Source: Streptomyces sp. HSG2 (GTDB lineage: Bacteria > Actinomycetota > Actinomycetes > Streptomycetales > Streptomycetaceae). Taken from it: 64,000 nt of DNA. The stretch covers positions 1,922,001-1,986,000 of the forward strand of contig NZ_CP066801.1 of the NCBI RefSeq assembly GCF_016598575.1, in the 5' to 3' direction. Below are positions 29,543-41,308 of the stretch, piece by piece. The translations under genes were made by a program, and so were the position numbers. The first letter of the stretch is position 1; every line of letters begins with the position of its first letter. The notes under the pieces are model-generated. The model was given only the letters and a program-made list of their open reading frames with translations, was not told the DNA's origin and searched no databases.

Positions 29543-30128
29543 TGTCGTTGGCCAGTCGCCGACGCTTCTCCTCACTCCAGTGCGCCGCGCCCATCTGCCA
29601 GGCGTAGGACAGCGGCACCACGTGGTCGATCTGGACGCGCGCGGCGTCCTCCTTCTTCCAGGCGATGTCCTCGCCGGTGTAGGAGTCGCGCAGGGTCATC
29701 GAGACGACGACGCAATCGGAGCCGGAGCGGAACCGGACGTCTTGCCCGTGCAGCCGCAGCAGGTCGTTGCGCGTGTCGCAACCGTTGCGGGCGAGGGGGA
29801 CGCCGTCCGCGGTGTCCATCCAGGCATACCCGAACTCGTCACGGTCGTATCCCGTCCGCGGCCCTCGACCCTTGGTGCGCAGCTCCTCGATCAGCGCCCT
29901 GGCCTCGGCCCGGTCGCTCTCGTCCGTGATGGCCGCCAATCCCGGGGCCGTGCCCTCGGGGTTGACCAGGGGGCTCACGCCGCCGCGGTCGTCGGACGGT
30001 GTCCCCGCGTCCGAGGAGGCGTCCTCCTCCGGACCCTGACAGCCGACGAGCAGGACCAGCGCCCCGCAGACCGCCACGACCGGACCGATCCGGCGAATCC
30101 CACTCCGCGCGTCGCTTCCACGCCCCAA
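29526..30128 (-). pseudogene. N-terminal fragment of the interrupted HNH lipoprotein gene
   Basis: Begins at TTG 30128 (GGGGGAGG ahead) with a lipoprotein signal ending in the lipobox LLVGC, then a Ser/Asp linker, DEFGYAWMDTADGVPLARNG and the catalytic QIDHVVPLSYAWQMG. It breaks at RRRLAND, after which only four element-encoded residues (IMLAV region) precede a TAG. It therefore keeps the HNH histidines but loses the distal half, found at 20416-20613. The rebuilt gene is 777 bp and in frame. The truncated protein is probably inactive. Confidence 0.88.
29543..29549. repeat. Right 7-bp junction repeat (insertion core)
   Basis: TGTCGTT, identical to 20607-20613; host sequence GGCCAG follows it and continues the nuclease reading frame. 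Confidence 0.85.
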
Positions 30129-30266
30129 CCCGGCCTCCCCCTGTCCCGCTTCGTACCGGGCACAACCGTAGCCGCCTCCGGGGGCGGTCCGCACCACGCC
30201 TCGACGGGCGGGATCCGGCCGCCGGACGTATCGTCGGTGTCGATCGACGTCCGAAGGGAGCCCGCC

Positions 30267-30464
30267 ATGGGCATCTGGGACAGGTTCCGCAGGCGTCGCG
30301 CCGGAAGCGAGGCGGGCGACGCCGCCGACTCGACGACGAGACCCGGGGCGAGGCCGGGCGACGACGACCTCGAGCAACGGGTCGACCCGGCCCGCCGCCC
30401 GCCGGACGATCGCTTCCGGGTCCCGCGAGGCGAGCACCTTCGCGAGAGTGGGTCCGACGACTGA
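30267..30464 (+). CDS. Small hypothetical protein
   Basis: 65 aa, highly charged (Arg/Asp/Glu-rich) and probably disordered: GIWDRFRRRRAGSEAGD ... ESGSDD. ATG 30267 is preceded by GGGAG at good spacing. Divergent from the interrupted HNH gene and convergent with mfd. Function not recognised. Confidence 0.6.
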   Translation: MGIWDRFRRRRAGSEAGDAADSTTRPGARPGDDDLEQRVDPARRPPDDRFRVPRGEHLRESGSDD

Positions 30465-30595
30465 CGGACCCGCCGGCCCCGCACCACGCCGCCGCCCCGA
30501 GGAGCGCGGGCACCGCGGTCGTGTCCGCCCGCGCTCCCCCGCCGGCACGGACGCGGGCGTCGTGGCCGCGCGTCATCGGACCCCGAAGACCGCCG

Positions 30596-34129
<3,534 letters not shown>

Positions 34130-34148
34130 GGTGGTGCATTCCGTCCCG

Positions 34149-34256
34149 GGTGGACAACACGACAGGCCCGACGCGCCTCGCGCCCCGGGGCATCCACCCT
34201 ACGACGGTGCGCGAGGGAACGCCGGGGGTGTGGACAACACCAGGGGGTGTGGACGA
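34149..34256. promoter_or_regulatory. Cluster of DnaA-box-like sequences upstream of mfd
   Basis: Within the 380-bp gap between mfd and the caspase gene (34130-34509), TGTGGACAA at 34229-34237 is a perfect reverse-complement Streptomyces DnaA box (TTGTCCACA). GGTGGACAA (34149-34157) and TGTGGACGA (34248-34256) each differ at one base. All three have the same orientation. The last two sit in a short tandem repeat (GGGTGTGGAC). No origin genes are near, so a regulatory or DnaA-titrating role is the likely reading. Confidence 0.5.
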
Positions 34257-34509
34257 CGCCGGTGGCCGGAGGTGGCCCCGGCCCCTCCCGTGGATGCCTC
34301 GCCCCCTCGGACCGAGGGATGCCAAGCCCCCGGGTGCGTCGCGGGCGGGGAACCTCCCACCGGTCCGGAGCGGCCCCCGCCGAGACCGGTGAACCGCCCC
34401 GAGGACATCTCCCGGGGCGCGGCACCGCGTCGCCCGGGAGGACAAACCCACTCTCCACGCCGGCGCCCGCGCCCGGTGCCCTCGCGCGCGCTCCCCGGGC
34501 GCCCGGCCG

Positions 34510-35649
34510 TCAGCCGGTCCGGGCGGGACCCTCCCCGGCTTCGCCAAGGCACCGCGACAGCGCCCCGCCGACCGCTCTCGCCTGGATGGTCCGCCGGTCT
34601 TCGGGCCCCACGACGCGGTCGAGGTCGTGGACGAGGTCGACCAGGATCTCGTGCGCCTCCGCCGGGAGTCGGGCCTCGAACAGGAGAGTGCCGAGCACCT
34701 GGCGGTAGTAGAGAAGATCCTCGTCGTCGGGGTCCGCGAGCGCCCCGCGCGCGTCGGCGACCAGGTCGCGCGCCAGCCGCACGGCCTGGGCGAGTCGGTG
34801 CTCGCGGAACAGATCGCCCGCGGGGCCGCACGAGAACGCCGCGGCACGCGTGTCCACCACGAAGGCGGCGCGGTCGCGCAGCCCCTCGCGGGTGTTCCCG
34901 CCGCCGTAGGCGGGGTTGGCGAACAAGGCCAGGTCCGCACCCGCGCCGACAGTCCGCGACAGTGGCCGCTCTCCACCGGTGGCGGCGAGGGAGGTCGCGA
35001 TCCGGCGGTGCAAGGTGACCAGGTCCAGGTGTCGGGGACCGTCCGGGACACCACGCAGCACCACGTCGAGCAGGGCGCCGGTGAACACCGTGGGCTGGTC
35101 CTCGGCGCCGATCCGGTAGTCGGCCCGCCGCCCCGCCTCCGTGGCCGTCAACAACTGGACTCGCTCCCCCTGGGGGGTGCGCAGGGCCCAGCCGGCGAAG
35201 CAGCAGTCGAGGATGGCCACATGGAACCGGGCCGGAACTCCACGCATCGTCGCGAGGACTTCCGCCAGCGGCAGCGAGGTGCCGGCGGAGTGGCGCGAGT
35301 GGTCCAGGGTGCCCGTGAGGGCCAGGCAGACTTCGCTGCCCGAACCCGACCGGATCGCGTGACCCGCGAAGTAGAAAAGGAGCACGTCGAGTTCTCCGTC
35401 GACGTCGGCGGGCTCCAGCAGCGGGCCGAGCACGTCCGCCCGGGTGTGCGGGTCGACTCGCAGCCGAACACGGTGGGGCTCGAAACATCCGTGCTCACCG
35501 CTGAGTACCGGGGCCAGCGACTCGATGTTGCGGGCCACCGAGGCGATCGGATCGAGCTTGCTGGGGGTGACGTGGGTGGCCGTGCCGACGAGCACGGCCA
35601 ACGTGTGGGAGCGGCGCGGCACCAGTGCCGCCCACTCCGATCCCGCCAT
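34510..35649 (-). CDS. Caspase-family (peptidase C14-like) protein
   Basis: 379 aa. The N-terminal 240 or so residues form a caspase/metacaspase-like protease: beta strand SHTLAVLVGTATH, catalytic histidine in LLFYFAGHAI (His97) and catalytic cysteine in VAILDCCFAG (Cys150). The C-terminal part (DLFREHRLAQAVRLARDL to the end) is helical and TPR-like, a probable partner-binding or sensing region. ATG 35649 with GGGAGG. It is the last gene of a four-gene minus-strand unit, 11 bp after the EACC1 gene. Bacterial caspases of this arrangement are proposed effectors that cleave cell proteins when a threat is sensed. Confidence 0.88.
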   Translation of the reverse strand: MAGSEWAALVPRRSHTLAVLVGTATHVTPSKLDPIASVARNIESLAPVLSGEHGCFEPHRVRLRVDPHTRADVLGPLLEPADVDGELDVLLFYFAGHAIRSGSGSEVCLALTGTLDHSRHSAGTSLPLAEVLATMRGVPARFHVAILDCCFAGWALRTPQGERVQLLTATEAGRRADYRIGAEDQPTVFTGALLDVVLRGVPDGPRHLDLVTLHRRIATSLAATGGERPLSRTVGAGADLALFANPAYGGGNTREGLRDRAAFVVDTRAAAFSCGPAGDLFREHRLAQAVRLARDLVADARGALADPDDEDLLYYRQVLGTLLFEARLPAEAHEILVDLVHDLDRVVGPEDRRTIQARAVGGALSRCLGEAGEGPARTG

Positions 35650-35660
35650 GCCCGCCTCCC

Positions 35661-36086
35661 TCACGGACCGGGGCGCGCCACCGGATCGCCGCCGGCGACA
35701 TCTCCCTCCCCTTCGTCCGACGCCGACCGCCCTGCGGCGAAGTCCTCGAATCGCCGCAGAGCCTCGTCGAGGCTGGCCTCGTCGACGGTGATCCTGCGGG
35801 TCACGCCGTCCTGCCGTACCTCGAAGGTGACGGGGGCGGCCGTGGCCCGCTGCCCGAGCCAATAGCCCAGGGCGCCGACGGCGGCGGTCAGGATCGGCTC
35901 CACCGCCCCCACGATCTCGAGCGCCTCGGCGAGGCCGCCCATCCTCCCGGGCTCGACGGGAACGGTGACCAGTCGGACGAATCGGCGGAACTCCTCGTCG
36001 CCGTCCAATAGTTCGGCTGCCTCGCGGGCGAGTTGGTCTCGCTCCTCCGCCGACCCCTGGAACGTGATCCTGACCGTGTCGCTCAC
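35661..36086 (-). CDS. Effector-associated constant component EACC1-like protein
   Basis: 141 aa. Opens with a beta-rich segment (VRITFQGSAEERDQLAREAA), has one hydrophobic segment (AVEPILTAAVGALGYWLGQR, about 62-81), then a beta-strand/charged region (VTFEVRQDGVTRRITVDEAS) and a disordered acidic tail. This layout is that of EACC1, a small membrane-associated component found next to diverse effectors (caspases, trypsin-like domains, NTPases) in bacterial conflict systems. GTG 36086 follows AAGGAGG and overlaps the preceding gene's stop (GTGA). Confidence 0.8.
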   Translation of the reverse strand: MSDTVRITFQGSAEERDQLAREAAELLDGDEEFRRFVRLVTVPVEPGRMGGLAEALEIVGAVEPILTAAVGALGYWLGQRATAAPVTFEVRQDGVTRRITVDEASLDEALRRFEDFAAGRSASDEGEGDVAGGDPVARPGP

Positions 36087-37345
36087 GCCGCGCCTCCTTG
36101 GTGGTCGTCTCGTCCGAAGTGCGCCGGTGGTTCGGGGAAGGGGATTCCTTCCTCCGGCCCCGGCGGCGCCGCCCGCGCGCGAGCGGCCGGTGGCGGCGGT
36201 GCGGGCGGGTGGAACACCGGCGGACGCCCAGGTGTCTCGTAGGGGAATCGGAAGGCGGCGTTGGTCTCCGCCGTGACGACCCGGGCGACGAGGGCCCGCT
36301 CGAACTCTCCGAGCGGCACGGGCACGTCCTGCTGGTGCGCCAGGGAGAGCCAGACGTCGTGGAGTGTGGCGAACGCGTGCCAGGCACGACGGACTTCCTC
36401 CGGGTCCCGCACGGGGCTGACGACGGCCGCGGGCGGCCCCGGCCGCGGGTCCCCTGTCGAGGTCTCGCCGTCTCTCCCGGACATCACGGACGCGACCCAC
36501 TCCGGCAGTTCGGGCGGTATCGGCCGGTCGGCGGCCAGCGTCACGCGCATCCGGTAGCCCCGCCGCACGTGCGCCCCGTCCGACAACCAGGCGTAGAAGT
36601 CGGCGGCACGGGCGGCGAACGGGATTCCCGGCTCCTCCCGGCCGATCGCCGGGTTGAAACGGCCCGGTCGCGACAAGATCTCGAACGCCTGGGCGAGTCG
36701 ACGCGCCGTCTCCGAATCCCGCACCCGCCAAGATGCGGGCTCCAGTCGCACACCGAGAACGACGGTACCCGGGGTGCGGGCGAGCTCGGCCCAGACCGGC
36801 TGCCAGTCGACCGCCTCCGTGGGGTAGGGATCCAGGGTCATCCCGACCGGGAACGGCGCCTCCGACCGGCGGATCGACTGCCAGTGGATTCTTCTGCGAA
36901 CCTCGACCACGTGGGCGAGGTGACCCGGGAAGGGGCTGAGCGCGGCAGCCGTCTGTTCACGACTCATCGGTTCCGAACGCACGTGGCGCGGCAGTGCCGA
37001 CATGCCGGTCGAGAGTGTCCCCGCGAGGGCTCGAGCCCTTCGCCCGTCGGCGGCATAGGCCCGGGCGAGGAGTACGCAGGAGAGCCGCCCCGACCCCCCG
37101 GTCGACTCGCCTCCCCACTCGCCGGCGATCGTCCTGAGCTCCCAGCAACGACCGTCATCCGCCCACTGGCCGTCCAGCCATGCCCGCTCCGCGCGCGCCA
37201 GTGATTCGCGCCGCTGCCCCTCCGGGAGTCCCGCCGCGGCGGCACTGTGCGCGGCGGCGGGATCCGGCGCGATCCGCAGCCCCGAGTAGCAGTAGCTCGC
37301 CCCTGGGGAGCCGGACTCCAGGAAGCCGCCGTCTCCCGGTGTCAA
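36083..37345 (-). CDS. Unknown component of the caspase/EACC1 cluster
   Basis: 420 aa if started at TTG 37345, which overlaps the TGA of the upstream gene (TTGA) and has GAGGA ahead. No other in-frame start precedes MSALPRHV, about 100 residues in. Visible parts: an N-terminal segment with SYCYSGLRIAPDP, a helical region (RRESLARAERAWLDGQW), a central globular domain (PFPVGMTLDPYPTEAVDWQP to the WVASVMSG stretch), and a Pro/Ala-rich C-terminus. No family recognised. The coupling with the EACC1 gene on one side and the membrane protein on the other implies a shared task. Confidence 0.7.
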   Translation of the reverse strand: MTPGDGGFLESGSPGASYCYSGLRIAPDPAAAHSAAAAGLPEGQRRESLARAERAWLDGQWADDGRCWELRTIAGEWGGESTGGSGRLSCVLLARAYAADGRRARALAGTLSTGMSALPRHVRSEPMSREQTAAALSPFPGHLAHVVEVRRRIHWQSIRRSEAPFPVGMTLDPYPTEAVDWQPVWAELARTPGTVVLGVRLEPASWRVRDSETARRLAQAFEILSRPGRFNPAIGREEPGIPFAARAADFYAWLSDGAHVRRGYRMRVTLAADRPIPPELPEWVASVMSGRDGETSTGDPRPGPPAAVVSPVRDPEEVRRAWHAFATLHDVWLSLAHQQDVPVPLGEFERALVARVVTAETNAAFRFPYETPGRPPVFHPPAPPPPAARARAAPPGPEEGIPFPEPPAHFGRDDHQGGAA

Positions 37346-38352
37346 CGGTGGTCGTCCTCGCGCTCGCCCGCCCGCCGGTGGTCGTCGGACCGCGCCCCGT
37401 GTTCGGCATCCCGCCACCGCGCGGTCCCCTCCGGACGCTCCGGCTTGTCGAGGATCGGCCCCACGGGCATCGGCGGCGGCTCGGCCGGAACGGCATCCCC
37501 GGTGGGCGCTGCCTGCCTCGGCAGATCGACCCCGCTCCCGGTGTACTCCGGCGAGGGGGAACCCCCGTACTCGGCGGGGGCGTGGTACCCAGGCGCGCTG
37601 GTCGGCCCCAGACCCCGGGCACCGGGGAGTCCCTCCGGAAGGGCACTCTCGTGGCCGGCGTCTTCCAACGCCACCATCAGCCCCTCCCGCGAGGCCATGT
37701 GGACGGCCTCGCGCATCGCCCTGGCCCGCTCGCTCCGCAGGATCTGGTGATCGATCTGGTTCTGACCCCTGACGCTCTCCCACATGTCGCCCAGGAGACG
37801 CCCGATGAGCTGGTAGCCCCGCCGAGAGCGCCACATCATCCACCCGAGGTAGAGGCTGGTGCCGTACCCGAAGACGGAGATGTACGCGACGTATCCCCGC
37901 TCGCGCAGCACGAGCCGACCCTGCTCCTCGGTGACCCTCACCGGGAACCCCCTGGCCCTGAGGACCTTGCGAATCCCCTCGTGGGCGTGCTCCTTGCGCC
38001 CCTCCCGCTCCGCCAACAGCACCCGCCACTCCGCGATCGGCTCCGGCTCCCTGGAGAGGAGGACCACCAGCCAGAAGAGAGCCCCGCAGCCGAAGGAGGA
38101 CAGCGTCATCCACGCGCCGGCGGCCTCGAAACCGCCGCCGATCAGCAGGAACAGCCCGAAGAACGCCGCCACGCCGAAAGCGACGAGGGAGACGACGAAC
38201 GCGCGGGCGAAGAGGAAGAAGATCTGGGCGATGCCGACGGTCTCGTTCAACCGCGTCTCGATGTCGGTGAAGCGGAGCGTCTTGTCCAGGTACGCGGCGT
38301 TCCCGTCGCCGCCTCGCCATCCGGGAAGCCCTGGGTCCTGATCCGAGAACAT
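37342..38352 (-). CDS. Two-helix membrane protein of the caspase/EACC1 cluster
   Basis: 336 aa. Two or three hydrophobic helices (IFFLFARAFVVSLVAFGVAA and FGLFLLIGGGF together, LSSFGCGALFWLVVLL) lie at about residues 43-110 after a short soluble N-terminus. A cytoplasmic region (EWRVLLAEREGRKEHAHEG; GYVAYISVFGYGTSLYLGW) follows, then a long Pro/Gly-rich, charged tail. No family recognised. First gene of the four-gene unit; its stop is used for coupling to the next gene. It could anchor or sense at the membrane for the system. Confidence 0.72.
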   Translation of the reverse strand: MFSDQDPGLPGWRGGDGNAAYLDKTLRFTDIETRLNETVGIAQIFFLFARAFVVSLVAFGVAAFFGLFLLIGGGFEAAGAWMTLSSFGCGALFWLVVLLSREPEPIAEWRVLLAEREGRKEHAHEGIRKVLRARGFPVRVTEEQGRLVLRERGYVAYISVFGYGTSLYLGWMMWRSRRGYQLIGRLLGDMWESVRGQNQIDHQILRSERARAMREAVHMASREGLMVALEDAGHESALPEGLPGARGLGPTSAPGYHAPAEYGGSPSPEYTGSGVDLPRQAAPTGDAVPAEPPPMPVGPILDKPERPEGTARWRDAEHGARSDDHRRAGEREDDHR

Positions 38353-38621
38353 GAGCCGTCCACCCCTCTGCCACACGGTTCATCATCCATCGCGGAGAGT
38401 GACCAGAATCGCACACGTCGCCACACACGAAAAGGGATGTTGCCGAACTCGCACCCGTATTCGGTATTTTCTCCTGAACCCGACATTCCGCTTGCCTCCG
38501 CACCCGACACGATGCCGACGAACACCGCGAAGCACAGCACCCCGTGCACATGACAACGCGGTCGTGACAGGCTGGCCCCGACGACCGGATGTATGGGGAA
38601 ACGATCGGGAGGGGCGCGGAG

Positions 38622-40127
38622 GTGGCCGGCGCGGAATCCGCTGTGCACGAAGTCGGACGACCGGTGGGAGCCGAGCGGCGAGGAGCCGTGGTCGCGGCGT
38701 TGATGCTCACCATGGCCCTGGCCGCCCTGGACGCGACCATCGTGGCCACCGCGGTGCCACAGATCGTCGGCGACCTCGGCGGGTTCTCCTACTTCTCCTG
38801 GCTCTTCTCCGGCTACCTGCTGGCCGTCACCGTCAGCCTCCCCCTCTACGGGAAGCTCTCCGACACCTTCGGCCGGAAACCGGTGCTCGTCACCGGCGCG
38901 GCGATCTTCCTGCTGGGGTCGTTGCTGTGCGCCCTCGCCGGGAACATGACGGCCCTGATCGCCTTCCGGGTGGTCCAAGGGCTGGGAGGCGGGGCCCTCC
39001 AGGGCACGGTGCAGACCCTCGCCGCCGACCTGTACCCGCTCCGGGACCGGCCCAGGATCCAGGCCCGGCTGTCCGCCGTGTGGGCGGTGTCCTCCGTCGC
39101 CGGTCCAGGCGTGGGGGGTGTCCTCGCCGCCCACGCGGACTGGCGGTGGATCTTCCTCGTCAACCTTCCGATCGGCTCCGTGGCCCTGTGGTTGATCGTC
39201 CGCCACCTGCGCGAGCCTCGGCCGGCCCGTCCTCCGGAACCGTCACCGTGGACGCGGGTCGACTGGCCCGGCGCCGTCGCCGTCCTCGCCTGCGGAGGGG
39301 TGTCGCTGACCGCCGTGGTGCAGGGCGGGGTCGCCTGGCCCTGGCTCTCGGCACCCTCGCTCTCGCTGTTCGGCGCCGGACTGGCGCTCCTCGCGCTGAC
39401 GGTGGTGATCGAGCGCCGGGCGGCGGAGCCGATCATCCCGGGGTGGGTGTGGCGGCGCCGGCCCATAGCCGCCGTCAACGTCGCCATGGGCGCCTTGGGG
39501 TTGTTGATGGTGGCCCCCGCCGTGTTCCTCCCGACCTACGCCCAGGCGGTGTTGGGACTGACGCCTGTCGCCGCCGGCTTCGTCCTCTCCGTGTGGACCC
39601 TGAGCTGGCCCGTGTCGGCGGCTCTCAGCCAGCACGTGTACCGCAGGATCGGCTTCCGCGACACGGCCCTGCTCGGGATCGGCACCGCCTGCCTCGTCCT
39701 GGCCGCCTTCCCCTTGCTCCCCTACCCGGGCTCCGCCTGGCAGCCCACCCTCCTGATGCTGCTGCTCGGCGCGGCCCTCGGCCTCTTCCAACTTCCCCTC
39801 GTCGTCGGCGTCCAGTCGACCGTCGACTGGGGGGAGCGGGGCACCACCACCGCCTCCGTGCTGTTCTGCCGGCAGACCGGCCAGACCCTCGGCGCCGCGC
39901 TCTTCGGGGCCGTGGCCAACGGCGTGCTGGCCGGCCGGCTCGGAGAGTCCGGCGATCTCGACTCCCTCGCGCACGGACTGGGGGCGGGCGCCGCCGCCGA
40001 ACCGGTCCGACGCGCCATGGCCGACGCCGTCCACGCCGTCTACCTGGGAGCGGCGGGGGCGGCCGCCCTGGCCTTCCTGGCCCTGCTGCTCCTGGCGCCC
40101 AGGAAGTTCCCCGTCCGCACGGAGTGA
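38622..40127 (+). CDS. MFS exporter, DHA2 (EmrB/QacA) type
   Basis: 501 aa drug:H+ antiporter with 14 predicted transmembrane helices. Motif D1 LDATIVATAVPQIVGDL lies in helix 1; motif A is LYGKLSDTFGRKPVL between helices 2 and 3; motif C-like GPGVGGVLA follows. GTG 38622 is chosen because GGGAGG lies at suitable distance; an ATG at 38589 is in frame without a clear site. Divergent from the caspase/EACC1 unit. No adjacent TetR regulator, so neither substrate nor control is evident. Confidence 0.88.
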   Translation: MAGAESAVHEVGRPVGAERRGAVVAALMLTMALAALDATIVATAVPQIVGDLGGFSYFSWLFSGYLLAVTVSLPLYGKLSDTFGRKPVLVTGAAIFLLGSLLCALAGNMTALIAFRVVQGLGGGALQGTVQTLAADLYPLRDRPRIQARLSAVWAVSSVAGPGVGGVLAAHADWRWIFLVNLPIGSVALWLIVRHLREPRPARPPEPSPWTRVDWPGAVAVLACGGVSLTAVVQGGVAWPWLSAPSLSLFGAGLALLALTVVIERRAAEPIIPGWVWRRRPIAAVNVAMGALGLLMVAPAVFLPTYAQAVLGLTPVAAGFVLSVWTLSWPVSAALSQHVYRRIGFRDTALLGIGTACLVLAAFPLLPYPGSAWQPTLLMLLLGAALGLFQLPLVVGVQSTVDWGERGTTTASVLFCRQTGQTLGAALFGAVANGVLAGRLGESGDLDSLAHGLGAGAAAEPVRRAMADAVHAVYLGAAGAAALAFLALLLLAPRKFPVRTE

Positions 40128-40153
40128 CCGCCGGCGAGAACGCTCTGGGCCGG

Positions 40154-41044
40154 TCAGTCCACAGCCCGGCCCGTCAGCGCGCCGAGCCGGTCGCGCACCG
40201 CCTCCAACTGGGCCCTTACCTCGTCCCGTCGGTCCTCGTGCTCCCGCAGCACCCGGTCGGTCTCCCGCTCCACCTCGTCCCGGCGGAGCACCGCCGCCTC
40301 CGTGATCTCCGCCGCCAGCCGGCGGGCCATCTCCGCCCGGCCGCGCGCCAACTCCCGGGCCTCGGCGACCGCGCGTTCGGACAGGGCCAGCGCCGCACGG
40401 GCACGCGTCGCCGCCTCCTCGTCCCGCGCCTCGCCCTCCTCGGCGCGGGCCACGGCGGCCCGCTCGACCTCCGCGGCCCTTCGGTCGTGTTCCTCGGCCT
40501 GCTCCGCGAGGCGGGCGCGGGCGTGCCGGCGCGCCTCGCGGAGTACCTCCAGGGCCTCGCGCCGCGCCGCCTTGACCTCCCGTCGGACCGCGATCCGCAC
40601 CGCGTCCGCCTCCGCTCGCGCGGCGCGCAGCCGTCCCAGGGCGAACGTGTCCGCCTCGTCGCGGACGGCGTCCCCGCGCTCGCGGGCCTCTTCCCGGACG
40701 GCCGCGGCGTGCGCGCGGGCAGGCTCGATCATGGCGTGCGCGGCGCCGCGCGCCTCCCGCGTCAGCGCCGCTGCCTCCTCCTCCGCCAATCGGAAGAGCC
40801 GCTCCGCTCCCTGTCCGAGCGTCCGGTACGTCTGCGGGACGAGGCCGGCGAGGGCCTCACTCGACGCCCGTGCCTCCTCCGTCATCTCCCGCGCCAACAC
40901 GGTCAACCGGGCGGCCCGTTCCCATGCCGCGTCGCGCCGCCGGGAGAGGGCCGCCACCATGGCGTCGACCCTCTCGGGGGGATAGCCCCGTGCGAACACC
41001 GACACACGCCGGAAACGGTGGGGGGACGCCGACGCGCTGTTCAT
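40154..41044 (-). CDS. Coiled-coil (DivIVA/FilP-like) cytoskeletal-type protein
   Basis: 296 aa, nearly all alpha-helical and built from Ala/Arg/Glu heptads typical of Streptomyces coiled-coil proteins annotated as cellulose-binding or FilP/Scy-like. The N-terminus FSVFARGYPPERVDAMVAAL-like segment (RVSVFARGYPPERVDAM) matches the DivIVA-domain start motif. It may polymerise or associate with polar growth machinery; that is inference. ATG 41044 is used; a GTG nine bases upstream is possible. Convergent with the MFS gene. Confidence 0.75.
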   Translation of the reverse strand: MNSASASPHRFRRVSVFARGYPPERVDAMVAALSRRRDAAWERAARLTVLAREMTEEARASSEALAGLVPQTYRTLGQGAERLFRLAEEEAAALTREARGAAHAMIEPARAHAAAVREEARERGDAVRDEADTFALGRLRAARAEADAVRIAVRREVKAARREALEVLREARRHARARLAEQAEEHDRRAAEVERAAVARAEEGEARDEEAATRARAALALSERAVAEARELARGRAEMARRLAAEITEAAVLRRDEVERETDRVLREHEDRRDEVRAQLEAVRDRLGALTGRAVD

Positions 41045-41308
41045 GCTGGACACCCCTGGAGTGGAGGCTACGCACTACCGGACCCGGTCGACCCTAGGAA
41101 ACCGTCGGCCGTCCCACCAGGCGACACACCACACGGACACGCGCCCGGTCGGGGCGGCGACCGCGTCGGGGCTCGGTGCGCCCTCGCGCGGCCGCGTCCG
41201 CCGCGGCACGGAGCCGCTCGGCGGCCCTCGGCCGCGGCAGAACGCCGAGTTCGCCCCGCGCCGCCGCGACGGGGCCCCCACCGGCCGCCCGGGCCCGGGC
41301 CGGGCATC

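Larger units (their letters stand above)
20607..29549. mobile_element. 8.9 kb Tn554/recombinase-in-trio type element inserted in an HNH nuclease gene
   Basis: Bounded by the identical heptamer TGTCGTT at 20607-20613 and 29543-29549, with imperfect inverted ends directly inside (TTATGTYGGC ... TGTCTCAC). It carries four overlapping plus-strand genes, three of tyrosine-recombinase type and one HTH/coiled-coil protein, and two minus-strand cargo genes: a HEAT-repeat protein and an intact HNH lipoprotein homologous to the gene it splits. The unit length between equivalent junction bases is 8936 bp. The gene set matches Tn554-like and RIT elements, which insert site-specifically through several tyrosine recombinases. 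Excision in silico gives a clean host frame. Confidence 0.9.
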
